NCBI RefSeq assembly: GCF_947495255.1
Contig: NZ_CANLYI010000001.1
Coordinates: forward strand, 248,001 to 312,000
Reading direction: 5' to 3'
Length of the DNA: 64,000 nucleotides
From: an uncultured Winogradskyella sp.
GTDB lineage: Bacteria > Bacteroidota > Bacteroidia > Flavobacteriales > Flavobacteriaceae
In this document: in pieces, positions 34,298 to 44,035 of the stretch
Layout of the letters: each line of letters starts with the position of its first letter
How positions within the stretch are numbered: the first letter of the stretch is position 1
Position numbers and translations under genes: made by a program
The notes under the pieces: model-generated
What the model was told of the DNA's origin: nothing
What the model saw: the letters and a program-made list of their open reading frames with translations, nothing else
Databases searched by the model: none

Positions 34298-37200
34298 TTA
34301 AAATGCAAAGCCTAATCTAAAAGCCAAACGTAAGCCTTCATCACTATTAAATGCGGATAAATTCATTGTTACTAAATCTGCTGCATTGGCAAAAACACCT
34401 CCACCTACAGATGTATTCCATCTATTAGAATTATCATTTTGCAGCCATACTCTGCCATAGTCAAAACCTCCATACAGACCAAGTTTTAATGGCATAACAC
34501 TTGTTCTCACTTTTCTAAGATTTAATCGTAAATCTGTACTTTGAACAAAGGCACGCTTACCATTAAATCTTTGATTTCTATAACCACGTAATCCATTGCC
34601 TGCTCCTAGTGTTGCTCCTTGATAGAACTCAAAATCATTACCTAAATTAAAATGCCCTCTTAGTTTCGTTGCTAAAACCAATTGGCCATTAGGTTCTAAT
34701 TTATAATCGAACCCTAGCTCTGGGATGATATAACCAAATCCTTTTGACGTGTCTACATTATTTCTAAAACCAGCATGTATGCTAAATAACATACCTAAGG
34801 TTGGGAAAGCTTCATTATCTGAATTAACAAATTGATACTTAGCATCTGCACCATAAAAATCATTATTTACCTCAGTATTATCTCCTATAAACTCATTAAT
34901 AAATCTACCTTCTGTATCCTCTACTTCTATAGCTTCATAAGTCAGTCCGAATTTAAAACTAGCACCATATCTTCCGATCCATTTTAAAGAAGGTTCAAAT
35001 TTTAAAGTTCTCAATTTTACTCTATTGTAATCTAAATTCTCATTACCATCTGCCTCTAGGTTTACAGACTGATTACCAAAACCAAAGAAATTAAAAGCAT
35101 AATTAGGACTTGTAAAATTAGCTTCTAAACCCAAATTGAAGTTACCTATTACATTGGCAAACTCGCCTTTATAATTTAATTCAAAACCTTCGGTTGCAAA
35201 ATAATAAGATGCTGCAAATTGATGTTGTGTTGTAAATGGGTTACGCTCAAATCCGTAAGTTGTGTAAACATCTACAAAGCCTAACTTAAAACCATCATCA
35301 GGATTTGCTCCTATTGAAGGAATTAACTGATTAGTACTATTTTTCAGTTTCTTATAATCATAAACATTTGTCTTATAATCATCAGAGAATTTCTTTTTCC
35401 CTTTATGAGTTACAATGGTATTTTTCTTTGATTTATAATCGTAATACTTAACACGCTTACCATTTTCAATAACATACCTATCGTTATTCTGGCCACCAAT
35501 TAATATCACTTTTATCAAATTATCACCTTCTCCTTTAACTTCAAAAACATCATCGTCGTCTAAAGCATATATCCAAATTTCTTTTGTTTCCTCTCTGTTA
35601 TAGGTGCGCTCATGAAACTTATCTTTCTTTTCTCCTTTTTTTATGCGATAGGCTGTAACTTTAGTTTGTCCGTTTGGCATACGCTCTACATCAAACCAAT
35701 CATCTTTATTGGTGCCTTTTATAACAGCATACTTATTAATTAATTTAAAATAGCGATTAGCAACCTTTTGAAGATTAGCACGTCTTGCTTTCAACTTTTC
35801 CTTTATATCTTCAATAGAACCGACTGGCATCTCTTCTGGAATGTTTAAAAATGCTTTTTCAATTATATCATCAGTAAGATTCTCTTGAATATGTTTTACT
35901 TGAGCATCCCAAACAGCTTTTCCAGATTCTGAAATAATCTCCATATCTAAAGGATAAGGTTCTACATTAACACCTTTTACATCTTCTAAATCATCCGAAT
36001 ATTTCCTCAACAAACGAGCCGTTGGCATTAGTCTCACTGCTGTACCTAAAAGAAAACCATCTGACATTTTAGAAAACGCTTGATCACGATCTCTTGGCAT
36101 TGGTCTGTATATTTTTTTTCCGTCTTCTTTAAACTCAATCCATCGCCATTGGTCTTGATGCCTGTCCCAATCTCCAATAAGCATATCGAACAACCTTGCT
36201 TTTATATAAGCTGCTTCATCTACTTTAAGGTCTTCATCTTTATGTATTTTTTTCATCATATCATCCGTAGACAATAATTCATTCTGAAAACCAAAACTTG
36301 CTTTATCATTATGACCTTCAGAAGTATGCTCCTCAATCATATAAAGTTCATCACCATATTCATCATTATACTGACCAAGTCTTTCTTGCTTAGGCACAAA
36401 ATACAATACAGGATTTGTGTGATAAACACCAATCGCATCAGCCAAATCACCAATTATCAAAGGTGCATACGGATAAGAACCTGTAAACACATCTAAAATT
36501 AAATCTTCAGTTGCCGTATCATCAAACTGGCCTTCTATATATTGATCTTTAAAAAGTACAGCTTGTAAATATTGTAGTGCTTGTTTACGGACGGCACGCA
36601 TAACATATTGTGTACCGTTTTTATCTTCGAGACGTAACGATTTAGATTGATTACCTCCTCCTTTTTTAACAGGAATTAATCCACCAAATAAGGTATCTAA
36701 CTTTACATTTGGAGCATTAACCTTGGTACTATATTCTTTTCTATAGCGATCTCCCCAAATAAATTTTCTAAATCCAGTAACATCTGTTTCTTCTTCAGAA
36801 TATACAGAAGCAGACGTATGTGATTCTAAATTCTCTTTATATGATTTTGGTGCCAAAGGTTTGTTCTCCGGAAAAATTTCAGTTTCAAAAACAACAGTAT
36901 CCTCATCCGCAGAATAAAAAGACACATGTGTAGAACCATCTTTGTAAACCATAAGTTTAGCATAACCAGGAGTTCCGTAACCAAAAACACCACTTCCTAT
37001 ATTACGAACGGCTGAAACTTTAGAGCCAGCACCTGATACAATTTGATGCAAATTATCTTCAACTAAATATTGTAAATTATGTTCATGGCCAGATACAAAA
37101 ACTACTTTCTCATTAACTTGCGCTAATGTAATTAGACGACTCTGTAACTCATTATAATATTGGTTTTGAAGATCTACATTTGCAATACCACTGGTTTTTC

Positions 37201-37963
37201 TAATCACATTTTTTAGTGTTCCTAAAACTGGTAATGGAGACATGTGGCTCGCAAAACTAAATTGCCCACCATGAGAACCATTAGTAAACATTGGGTGATG
37301 CAGTGCAATTATGGTTGTTTTACCTCTCGCTTTTTTCACCAAACTACTAAACTCATCTAAAAACGCTTGTCTTGTTTTTATTTCACAGTCGTCATTTATA
37401 GTTGGTTGGTCATTCCAATTGTTAATGTACCAATGCGTATCTACTAAAATCAATTCAATATCATCTGAAACATGAATTTTATCTATTGAACAACCGTCTT
37501 CAGGCAAAAAACTATCTTTACCAAGCGCTTTTTCTACTATTTTCTCTTGATCTTTTAAACCTTTAATATCAGAATACCAATCATGGTTTCCTGGAATAAA
37601 AATAGTTTCACCTTTAAAATTTTTAACAGCTTCTGTTTGAATTTGAATTCGGTGCTTTGCTAACTCATACCCTTCTGAAGATTCTTGAGGAAGTCCTTTG
37701 GGGTAGATATTATCACCTAGAAAAATAGCCGTACTATTTTTGCTCGCCCTTTCTAATTCTGCCTTAAATGCTTTTAAAGCCTGGGAGCTTTCGCCAAAAC
37801 CAGAATTACCAGCATCACCTATTAAGTAAAAACTGTGCTCTATTTCTTTATTAATTGGCAACGGTTTTTCAGAACCTAAAACAACTTGTTTTTTTAGTGT
37901 TGCACACGCATTGAAAACTAAAACTAAGGCTAAAAAAAGACCGAACTTAAATACTACTTTCAT
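34298..37963 (-). CDS. Lipidated metallophosphoesterase - kinase-like - outer-membrane barrel fusion
   Basis: A 1221-residue envelope protein. Signal peptide with lipobox FNAC (Cys19). Residues 45-360 are a calcineurin-type phosphoesterase with GDAGN, FLGDNIYPKG, PGNHDW, ALHHPMF and SGHEHN. Residues 400-760 contain IGDWDRHQDQWRW and MPRDRDQAF, resembling the catalytic loops of Fam20/HipA-like atypical kinases. Residues 920-1221 form a beta-barrel of Omp85/surface-antigen type with the LRGYRNQRF segment and a terminal Phe (RLGFAF). The layout recalls patatin-Omp85 (type Vd) proteins but with a phosphoesterase. Barrel and phosphoesterase are firm; kinase similarity is inference. No partner gene is evident. 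Confidence 0.8.
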   Translation of the reverse strand: MKVVFKFGLFLALVLVFNACATLKKQVVLGSEKPLPINKEIEHSFYLIGDAGNSGFGESSQALKAFKAELERASKNSTAIFLGDNIYPKGLPQESSEGYELAKHRIQIQTEAVKNFKGETIFIPGNHDWYSDIKGLKDQEKIVEKALGKDSFLPEDGCSIDKIHVSDDIELILVDTHWYINNWNDQPTINDDCEIKTRQAFLDEFSSLVKKARGKTTIIALHHPMFTNGSHGGQFSFASHMSPLPVLGTLKNVIRKTSGIANVDLQNQYYNELQSRLITLAQVNEKVVFVSGHEHNLQYLVEDNLHQIVSGAGSKVSAVRNIGSGVFGYGTPGYAKLMVYKDGSTHVSFYSADEDTVVFETEIFPENKPLAPKSYKENLESHTSASVYSEEETDVTGFRKFIWGDRYRKEYSTKVNAPNVKLDTLFGGLIPVKKGGGNQSKSLRLEDKNGTQYVMRAVRKQALQYLQAVLFKDQYIEGQFDDTATEDLILDVFTGSYPYAPLIIGDLADAIGVYHTNPVLYFVPKQERLGQYNDEYGDELYMIEEHTSEGHNDKASFGFQNELLSTDDMMKKIHKDEDLKVDEAAYIKARLFDMLIGDWDRHQDQWRWIEFKEDGKKIYRPMPRDRDQAFSKMSDGFLLGTAVRLMPTARLLRKYSDDLEDVKGVNVEPYPLDMEIISESGKAVWDAQVKHIQENLTDDIIEKAFLNIPEEMPVGSIEDIKEKLKARRANLQKVANRYFKLINKYAVIKGTNKDDWFDVERMPNGQTKVTAYRIKKGEKKDKFHERTYNREETKEIWIYALDDDDVFEVKGEGDNLIKVILIGGQNNDRYVIENGKRVKYYDYKSKKNTIVTHKGKKKFSDDYKTNVYDYKKLKNSTNQLIPSIGANPDDGFKLGFVDVYTTYGFERNPFTTQHQFAASYYFATEGFELNYKGEFANVIGNFNLGLEANFTSPNYAFNFFGFGNQSVNLEADGNENLDYNRVKLRTLKFEPSLKWIGRYGASFKFGLTYEAIEVEDTEGRFINEFIGDNTEVNNDFYGADAKYQFVNSDNEAFPTLGMLFSIHAGFRNNVDTSKGFGYIIPELGFDYKLEPNGQLVLATKLRGHFNLGNDFEFYQGATLGAGNGLRGYRNQRFNGKRAFVQSTDLRLNLRKVRTSVMPLKLGLYGGFDYGRVWLQNDNSNRWNTSVGGGVFANAADLVTMNLSAFNSDEGLRLAFRLGFAF

Positions 37964-38170
37964 AAAAAATGGTTGGTTCTCTAAAATACGGATTAATTAT
38001 TCGATAAGAAAATTTGAATCCTTTAGTAATTATCTAAAATGTATTTCGTCCAATTAATAGTCGTTAAACTATTTATTAACTTGCAACATAAAGTAATATA
38101 ATTCTCGTTGCTACGATAATTATTGACAAAGCTTATTAATAATTCATAAATTAGACTCACATTTTATCCT

Positions 38171-39388
38171 ATGGAGAACATAATACTTGAAGCAGAGAAA
38201 TACGTTATATCTTACTTAAACAATAATTTAGATGCATCTTTCGTCTATCACAACCTTGCCCACACACAACGTGTTGTAGGTAAGATAAATGAATTACTAG
38301 AAGAAGACCCCTTAAGTGAAACTGAAAAACAACAGCTATTAATAGCAGCTTGGTTTCATGATACTGGATTTACAAAAACCATTGTTGGACACGAAAAAGA
38401 AAGTGTAAATATTGCTACTGAGTTTTTAAAATCTCATAATGTATCTGAAGACAATATAAAAGCCATTTCTGCTATCATCCTTGCCACTCAAATGGGCTAT
38501 CAACCAACAAACAAAATTGAAGGTTACATTAGAGATGCTGATTGTGCTCATTTATCTAGCAAAAATTATAACGATTATGCTGCTCTTCTGAGAAAAGAAT
38601 GGGAATTAACGCTAGATAAAAAAGTGTCTAAATCTCAATGGATACAAGAAAATATTGATTTTTTAACTAACCATACTTTCCATACAGATTTAGCTACTAA
38701 AAAGTGGGAAAAACGAAAAGGCAAAAACCTAGCTAGTCTTTTACAAGATCAAAATAAAATTAAAACCAATACTGAAAAGTTAAAACAGAAAAAAGCAGAA
38801 TTAAGCTTTAAAAAAGAAAAGTTAGACTTACCTGATCGTGGTATAGAGACCATGTTTAGAGTTGCTCTTAGAAATCACATTACTTTAAGTGATATTGCTG
38901 ACACAAAAGCTAATATTCTATTATCAGTAAATGCTATTATTATCTCTTTGGTATTATCTAATTTGGTTTCTAAACTAGATAATCCAACAAATGAATATTT
39001 AGTGTGGCCAACATTTATTTTTTCTTTATTCACTGTTGGATCTATAGTACTATCTGTAATTGCTACAAGACCAAATGTTACGAGTGGTAAATTCACAAAA
39101 GAAGATGTAGCAAACAAAAAAGTAAACCTATTATTCTTTGGGAATTTCCATAAAATGAAACTTGATGAATTTGAATGGGCAATGCAAGAGATGATGCAAG
39201 ACAAAGAATACCTCTACGGATCATTAACTAAAGATTTATACTTTCTAGGTCTTGTATTAAACCGAAAATATAAAATATTACGACTTACGTATACTGTATT
39301 TGCTATTGGTATAATTGTGAGTGTAATTGCTTTTGCAGTAGCGTTTCAATTTTATGGTATTCAACATCCAATAACTACTGCACTTTAA
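38171..39388 (+). CDS. HD-domain phosphohydrolase fused to PycTM (Pycsar effector-like) domain
   Basis: A 405-residue protein. Residues 15-150 form an HD-type metal phosphohydrolase with His31, the His63-Asp64 pair (WFHDTG) and Asp122/Asp124 (RDADCAH). Residues 180-222 are a charged coiled coil. Residues 228-405 match the PycTM/DUF5706 membrane module (LSDIADTKANILLSVNAIIISLVLS, then two further hydrophobic segments at about 276-299 and 378-399). PycTM proteins serve as membrane effectors of cyclic-pyrimidine (Pycsar) defence; no cyclase gene is adjacent here. The HD domain suggests nucleotide hydrolysis on the same chain. The stop is one base from the stop of the convergent GAF gene. Confidence 0.85.
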   Translation: MENIILEAEKYVISYLNNNLDASFVYHNLAHTQRVVGKINELLEEDPLSETEKQQLLIAAWFHDTGFTKTIVGHEKESVNIATEFLKSHNVSEDNIKAISAIILATQMGYQPTNKIEGYIRDADCAHLSSKNYNDYAALLRKEWELTLDKKVSKSQWIQENIDFLTNHTFHTDLATKKWEKRKGKNLASLLQDQNKIKTNTEKLKQKKAELSFKKEKLDLPDRGIETMFRVALRNHITLSDIADTKANILLSVNAIIISLVLSNLVSKLDNPTNEYLVWPTFIFSLFTVGSIVLSVIATRPNVTSGKFTKEDVANKKVNLLFFGNFHKMKLDEFEWAMQEMMQDKEYLYGSLTKDLYFLGLVLNRKYKILRLTYTVFAIGIIVSVIAFAVAFQFYGIQHPITTAL

Positions 39389-39389
39389 T

Positions 39390-41762
39390 TTATGCCTTAA
39401 TTTCTTTCATTAAATCGTCGTAAGTATAGAAAGCTTTGTCGTCTTTATTTTTATGATACAATACACTAACTCTAATTGCTTTTAAACCAGTGACAGCTTG
39501 TAAATCTTGTAATTCTACAATTTCAACGTCAGTATCTAAATACTTTTTAGCTTGTAAAAACTTAACGTAATTTAAATATTCTCTCTCATCTTCTTTTTGA
39601 GAATACACGATACTAATTTTGCCTTTTTGAGTAACACGTTCCTCGGTTCCTTTTACAAAAGCTTTATCAACTCGTTTTTTAACAATCTCGTATCTTGCAT
39701 TATACGTGCCATCAACATCAAATTGTTTTTCATCCATTCTAAAACTTATAGATAATGGTTGATTAAAAACTAAAATCATAGAAGCGACATCTAATGCTAC
39801 CGGAAAATCAGATTTCATTTGATAATAGGCATTCTCCATTTCTACCATGACTTGTAATTGCCACAATCTCAAATTATAAAGATAAATAGGATTAAAACTG
39901 TCTTCTTTTGTAATAGACTCACCTATATACATGTTATGCTCAACACCATCGGTTTTAAAACGCTCAAAATAATGTGGATACATGAGTTGTGCTTCTTCCT
40001 GCTTTTGATCTAACAAGGAAGCCATTTCTTTATTAATTAACGAAATAGTATCATCGTAATGCTTTCTATGATGGTATAATGCGTCAGTGCGATCATCTAC
40101 TCTATTAAAATACGTACCAATCGCTTCTTTTAAACCGTCAACTGTATAAAGGTGCTTTAAAATGGGTTCAATTTCGTTTTTAATAAAACCTGAAATTTGA
40201 TGTTCACTATCCACTTGAAAATGCACTTCAATGCCTTCTAAGAAATCATCAATTTGATATACATACTGCTCATATATTGGCAATACTTCTATCTTAGAAG
40301 CATCTTGTAAAATTCTTTTTACAGTATTTAACTGCAATGATAAATCTTGTTGTGTTGCCCAATTTCTAGCTTCAGAAGATCCTTTAATATCAATCTGACC
40401 ATACAAAGGATAGATGTTTTCAAAAGCTATTTTATTAAAACTAGCTTTCTTACCATTCATTTGATCTTTTATGAAATTTCTGGCTTCTTTTTTAAACCTC
40501 CAATGCACACTTGAATGTATTGATGTACATTCTTTTTGAATAATAGCCTCAATTAAATTAGACTCTTCATATTTAGAACGCTCAACAGCTGTCACTATAA
40601 ATGGCATCACATCCGCCAATTTATTGGCATTAATACTATTTAAAATTTTAGCTTCTTCAGAGACTATTTCTAATATACCCATTAAGCCATCATCATTAGC
40701 TATTGGCGCAAAAATTGCACTTTTAAAGCCTTGCTCGTGCAATGCTTTAATGTGTGGAGCTTTTCCTTCTGAACGTTTAAATGATTTATCTATATCTGAA
40801 ACTGAAAAGTAATCGTACTCTCGTAATAATTTATTGTAAGACCATTCACAGAGTGCGTCAGAACAACTCTTACTTTCTAAATCATTAAGTAAAAAGCTAT
40901 TCATTCCTATACCATAAACACGTTCAAAGATATCTTCTTCAACATTATATATAGAAAAACCAACTTTTATACTTTTTAAGCCAAATAGAGACTGAAAAAT
41001 TTCATGAAAACCTTGCATAAAGTTTTCATTTTTTCTCTTTTCCTCTCCTATTAAACTTGTTTTTATATTTGAAATAGATTGATCATCTGTAACATCGAAT
41101 ATGTTTGAAATTACAAATCCTTTAAACGTATAACTAAAAGGTGGAAATTTCTCTTTCCACATCTCAAGATTCTCAAAATTATCTAGTAACTCATTATAAT
41201 CTGCCTCAGTTATCTTAGGCGCATCAGCTTTGGGAATTATTTCCGTAAAATCTGCATTATACAAAATCTTATAATAACGCATAATACCATTAGCATCAGG
41301 GATTTCGTAATAAAATGGACGCTTAAAATTTAGGTTATAACCATAACAAACATTAAGAATAATAGCACATGTAACAATATACCTTTGATCCTGAGGCATA
41401 TTCTTCATTTCTAATTTAAAATCAGCACCTGCCGTTTTTAATATCGTCTTAAAACGCTCTGATGAGTTAAAAGTATAGTTATGATAAGGTATTGATGCTG
41501 TTTTAATCTCATTTTTAGTTAGAATAGGGCTAAACGTATCTTGAAGAATACCGTTTATTTCTTTCTCATGAGTTTTAAAGGTTTCAAAATCACTAAAACC
41601 ATCTCTTAAGATTGGATTATCTTCCGCAATTTTTAAAACACGGTGTGCATTAGCAACAATGTAATCATTGTCATCTTCTATTAAATTCTCATATTCATTT
41701 AATAGTTTATTAAAGCTAATCTTAACTTCAATAGGCGATTCTATGTTGTCGTTAATATCCAA
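39390..41762 (-). CDS. Large GAF-domain protein, unknown signalling role
   Basis: A 790-residue soluble protein without signal peptide or transmembrane helix. Residues about 240-395 contain a GAF-like domain (FEIFQSLFG region, FKSAIFAPIANDDGLMGILEIVSEE). The N-terminal 230 residues (IVTCAIILNVCYGYNLNFKRPFYY) and the C-terminal 390 residues (helical, with a final beta-rich part RISIVY-like) are not recognised. It has no kinase, cyclase or phosphodiesterase motif. It faces the HD-PycTM gene tail to tail with a 1-base gap and no terminator room. GAF domains can bind cyclic nucleotides, which would fit the neighbour, but this is inference. Confidence 0.75.
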   Translation of the reverse strand: MDINDNIESPIEVKISFNKLLNEYENLIEDDNDYIVANAHRVLKIAEDNPILRDGFSDFETFKTHEKEINGILQDTFSPILTKNEIKTASIPYHNYTFNSSERFKTILKTAGADFKLEMKNMPQDQRYIVTCAIILNVCYGYNLNFKRPFYYEIPDANGIMRYYKILYNADFTEIIPKADAPKITEADYNELLDNFENLEMWKEKFPPFSYTFKGFVISNIFDVTDDQSISNIKTSLIGEEKRKNENFMQGFHEIFQSLFGLKSIKVGFSIYNVEEDIFERVYGIGMNSFLLNDLESKSCSDALCEWSYNKLLREYDYFSVSDIDKSFKRSEGKAPHIKALHEQGFKSAIFAPIANDDGLMGILEIVSEEAKILNSINANKLADVMPFIVTAVERSKYEESNLIEAIIQKECTSIHSSVHWRFKKEARNFIKDQMNGKKASFNKIAFENIYPLYGQIDIKGSSEARNWATQQDLSLQLNTVKRILQDASKIEVLPIYEQYVYQIDDFLEGIEVHFQVDSEHQISGFIKNEIEPILKHLYTVDGLKEAIGTYFNRVDDRTDALYHHRKHYDDTISLINKEMASLLDQKQEEAQLMYPHYFERFKTDGVEHNMYIGESITKEDSFNPIYLYNLRLWQLQVMVEMENAYYQMKSDFPVALDVASMILVFNQPLSISFRMDEKQFDVDGTYNARYEIVKKRVDKAFVKGTEERVTQKGKISIVYSQKEDEREYLNYVKFLQAKKYLDTDVEIVELQDLQAVTGLKAIRVSVLYHKNKDDKAFYTYDDLMKEIKA

Positions 41763-41784
41763 AAAAAGTAGTTTTTTATATAGG

Positions 41785-41792
41785 CAAAGTTA
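41785..41792 (-). promoter_or_regulatory. -7 box of the GAF-protein gene
   Basis: TAACTTTG on the minus strand matches TAnnTTTG, 22 bases before the ATG, implying a very short leader. The -33 box is weak. Confidence 0.45.
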
Positions 41793-41859
41793 CAAATATT
41801 AAATATAGTCGATATAAACTAGACTTACTTACGCACCTGTTATTATTCGATAATAAAAA

Positions 41860-43980
41860 TTACCGCTTTATTAAACTCAAAGCAAATCCGCCTCCTTCTG
41901 CAAGTTTTACAGTTAATTTAGAATCTTTTTTCAGTTCTACTTTCTCTATTTTAAGATCTAATGGGTTGTCATCCCAATGTGCATTTTCACCATCTTTATA
42001 AATGATGGCTTCATAAGTTACATTATCATCTAAAAAACTAAAATCTAGTTCCACAGTTCTAGAATTTTCATCTGTTATTCCGCCAACAAACCAATTACCA
42101 GTTTCTCTTTCTTTTCTTGCAATAGTTACATAATCACCAACTACTCCATTTAAAACTTTGGTTTCTTGCCAATCTACTCCAACATCTTTAATAAATTGTA
42201 ATGGCTCAGGATTAGCTTCATAATGTTCTACTAAATCTGCTGCCATTTGTACAGGACTATAAATCACTACATACAAAGCTAATTGCTGTGCTATGGTTGT
42301 ATTTACTTGGTTATCCTTTTTATACTCATCGAATTTTATATTGAAAATACCTGGCGTAAAATCTATTGGTCCAGATAACATTCTGGTAAAAGCGACGATT
42401 GGCAAATGCTCTGGTGGATTTCCACCATCACTTGCCCAAGCATTAAATTCTTGTCCACGTAAACCTTCTCTCGATATAATATTAGGATACGTTCTACGTA
42501 ATCCTGTTGCTTTTATTGGCTCATGCGCATTAACCGCAACTTCATATTTTGCCGCTTTAATGGCTGCATTATTATAATGATTCACCATATATTGTCCATG
42601 ATGATATTCGCCTTTTGGTAAAATTTTTCCAACATAGCCAGATTTTACAGCATGCATCCCATATTTCTGCATTAAAGCATAAGCCGTATCTTGTTGTTTA
42701 GTATAAGTTTCTGTTGCTGCAGAAGTTTCGTGATGCATAATAATACTCACTCCTTTTTCTTTTCCATAACGCACAACTTCATCAATATCGTAATCTGGAT
42801 AAGGCGTTACAAAATCAAAAACACCTTCTCTATCTTCAAAACCAATCCAATGTTCCCAACCTGTATTCCAGCCTTCAACTAAAACACCTCCAATATTGTT
42901 TTTTGCAGAGAAGTCTATAAAATTCTTTACATTTTCAGTCGTTGCTCCATGAAGTCCATGAGATTTCCCTCCATCTGTCCAAGTACTCATATCTTGCGTC
43001 ATTCCATAATCCCAAGACGATTTACCTAAATGCATTTCCCACCAAACACCTGTATATTTCATTGGCTTAAACCAAGATACATCACCAAGTTTATTTGGTT
43101 CATTTAGATTAACAATAAGCTTAGACTCAATTAAATCTGGGGCATTATCTGTAATTTGAATGGTTCTCCATGGTGTATTAAAAGGCATACTTCGTTTTAC
43201 TTTGTAATCTGTGTTTTTTGAACCTACAAGATTACTTTTTAAGTTTAAATTTTCAGTATTTACTTTTAAAGTCATACCTGAATAATCAACCAAAGCAGCT
43301 TCATGAAAACTAAGATGTATTCCATCTTTACCAACCATAGTTACAGGTGTATTCACTGCATTTTCTGGTATATGAGTTTGTGCTAAATTTTTATGATTAG
43401 CATACTGCAAAGCATCAACTTCAGAAAGGTTTGTTGTGTTATATAAATGTTCGTAAATATCCCAATCTCCAGGAATCCAAAAGGTTTTATAATCTTCTGT
43501 TAGATTGAATTCAGTATGCTCTTCTGTGATAAAAATCTCACCTCTTAATCTTGCTTGTTCTGGGAATTCGTATCTAAATCCAATACCATCATCATAGACT
43601 TTAAAAATGATATTTAAAAAGCGTTCTGGCGAAGTTTTTTCTTGAAGTTCGATTTTTAATTCTTTATAATTGTTGACTACATCTAACTGTTCTCCCCAAG
43701 GCATTTGCCATGTTTCATTAAAAGCTGACGTGCTTGTGTTTTTAATGATGAAATTTTTATTAAAAGCAGGAAGGTCCTTAAACTCGAAACCTAAATACGA
43801 TGTATCTACAACCGTTTTATTGTTGAAGCTTACGACGTAAAACGGACGACCTTCGTTATTTACATTAAAATTAACAACCACTTTTTCATTTGGCGAAGTG
43901 ATTTTTGAAACTTGCTTGTCTTTTGAATTGCACGAAAACAAAACGAATGCAACTATGACAATGATAAATTGTGTTTTCAT
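41860..43980 (-). CDS. GH97 alpha-glucosidase, SusB-like lipoprotein
   Basis: A 706-residue GH97 enzyme. Signal peptide with lipobox LFSC (Cys17). An N-terminal beta-sandwich (about 25-290) is followed by the barrel with VEGWNTGWEHW (near 368), MHHETSA (near 420), NAHEPIKATG (near 488) and REGLRGQEFNAW (near 505). Glu residues at these catalytic/calcium positions resemble the inverting, SusB-type subgroup, which removes glucose from maltodextrin ends; retaining members differ here. It is the last gene of the minus-strand maltodextrin operon. Subgroup is moderately sure, family firm. Confidence 0.92.
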   Translation of the reverse strand: MKTQFIIVIVAFVLFSCNSKDKQVSKITSPNEKVVVNFNVNNEGRPFYVVSFNNKTVVDTSYLGFEFKDLPAFNKNFIIKNTSTSAFNETWQMPWGEQLDVVNNYKELKIELQEKTSPERFLNIIFKVYDDGIGFRYEFPEQARLRGEIFITEEHTEFNLTEDYKTFWIPGDWDIYEHLYNTTNLSEVDALQYANHKNLAQTHIPENAVNTPVTMVGKDGIHLSFHEAALVDYSGMTLKVNTENLNLKSNLVGSKNTDYKVKRSMPFNTPWRTIQITDNAPDLIESKLIVNLNEPNKLGDVSWFKPMKYTGVWWEMHLGKSSWDYGMTQDMSTWTDGGKSHGLHGATTENVKNFIDFSAKNNIGGVLVEGWNTGWEHWIGFEDREGVFDFVTPYPDYDIDEVVRYGKEKGVSIIMHHETSAATETYTKQQDTAYALMQKYGMHAVKSGYVGKILPKGEYHHGQYMVNHYNNAAIKAAKYEVAVNAHEPIKATGLRRTYPNIISREGLRGQEFNAWASDGGNPPEHLPIVAFTRMLSGPIDFTPGIFNIKFDEYKKDNQVNTTIAQQLALYVVIYSPVQMAADLVEHYEANPEPLQFIKDVGVDWQETKVLNGVVGDYVTIARKERETGNWFVGGITDENSRTVELDFSFLDDNVTYEAIIYKDGENAHWDDNPLDLKIEKVELKKDSKLTVKLAEGGGFALSLIKR

Positions 43981-44035
43981 ATTTATAATTTAAGAGACAT
44001 GAGTTTTTAGATACTTTACAAGTCCTATTTATTAA

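Noticed and set aside
38171..39388. Complete Pycsar defence operon
   Set aside because: Only the effector-type membrane domain is seen; no cyclase gene lies on either side.
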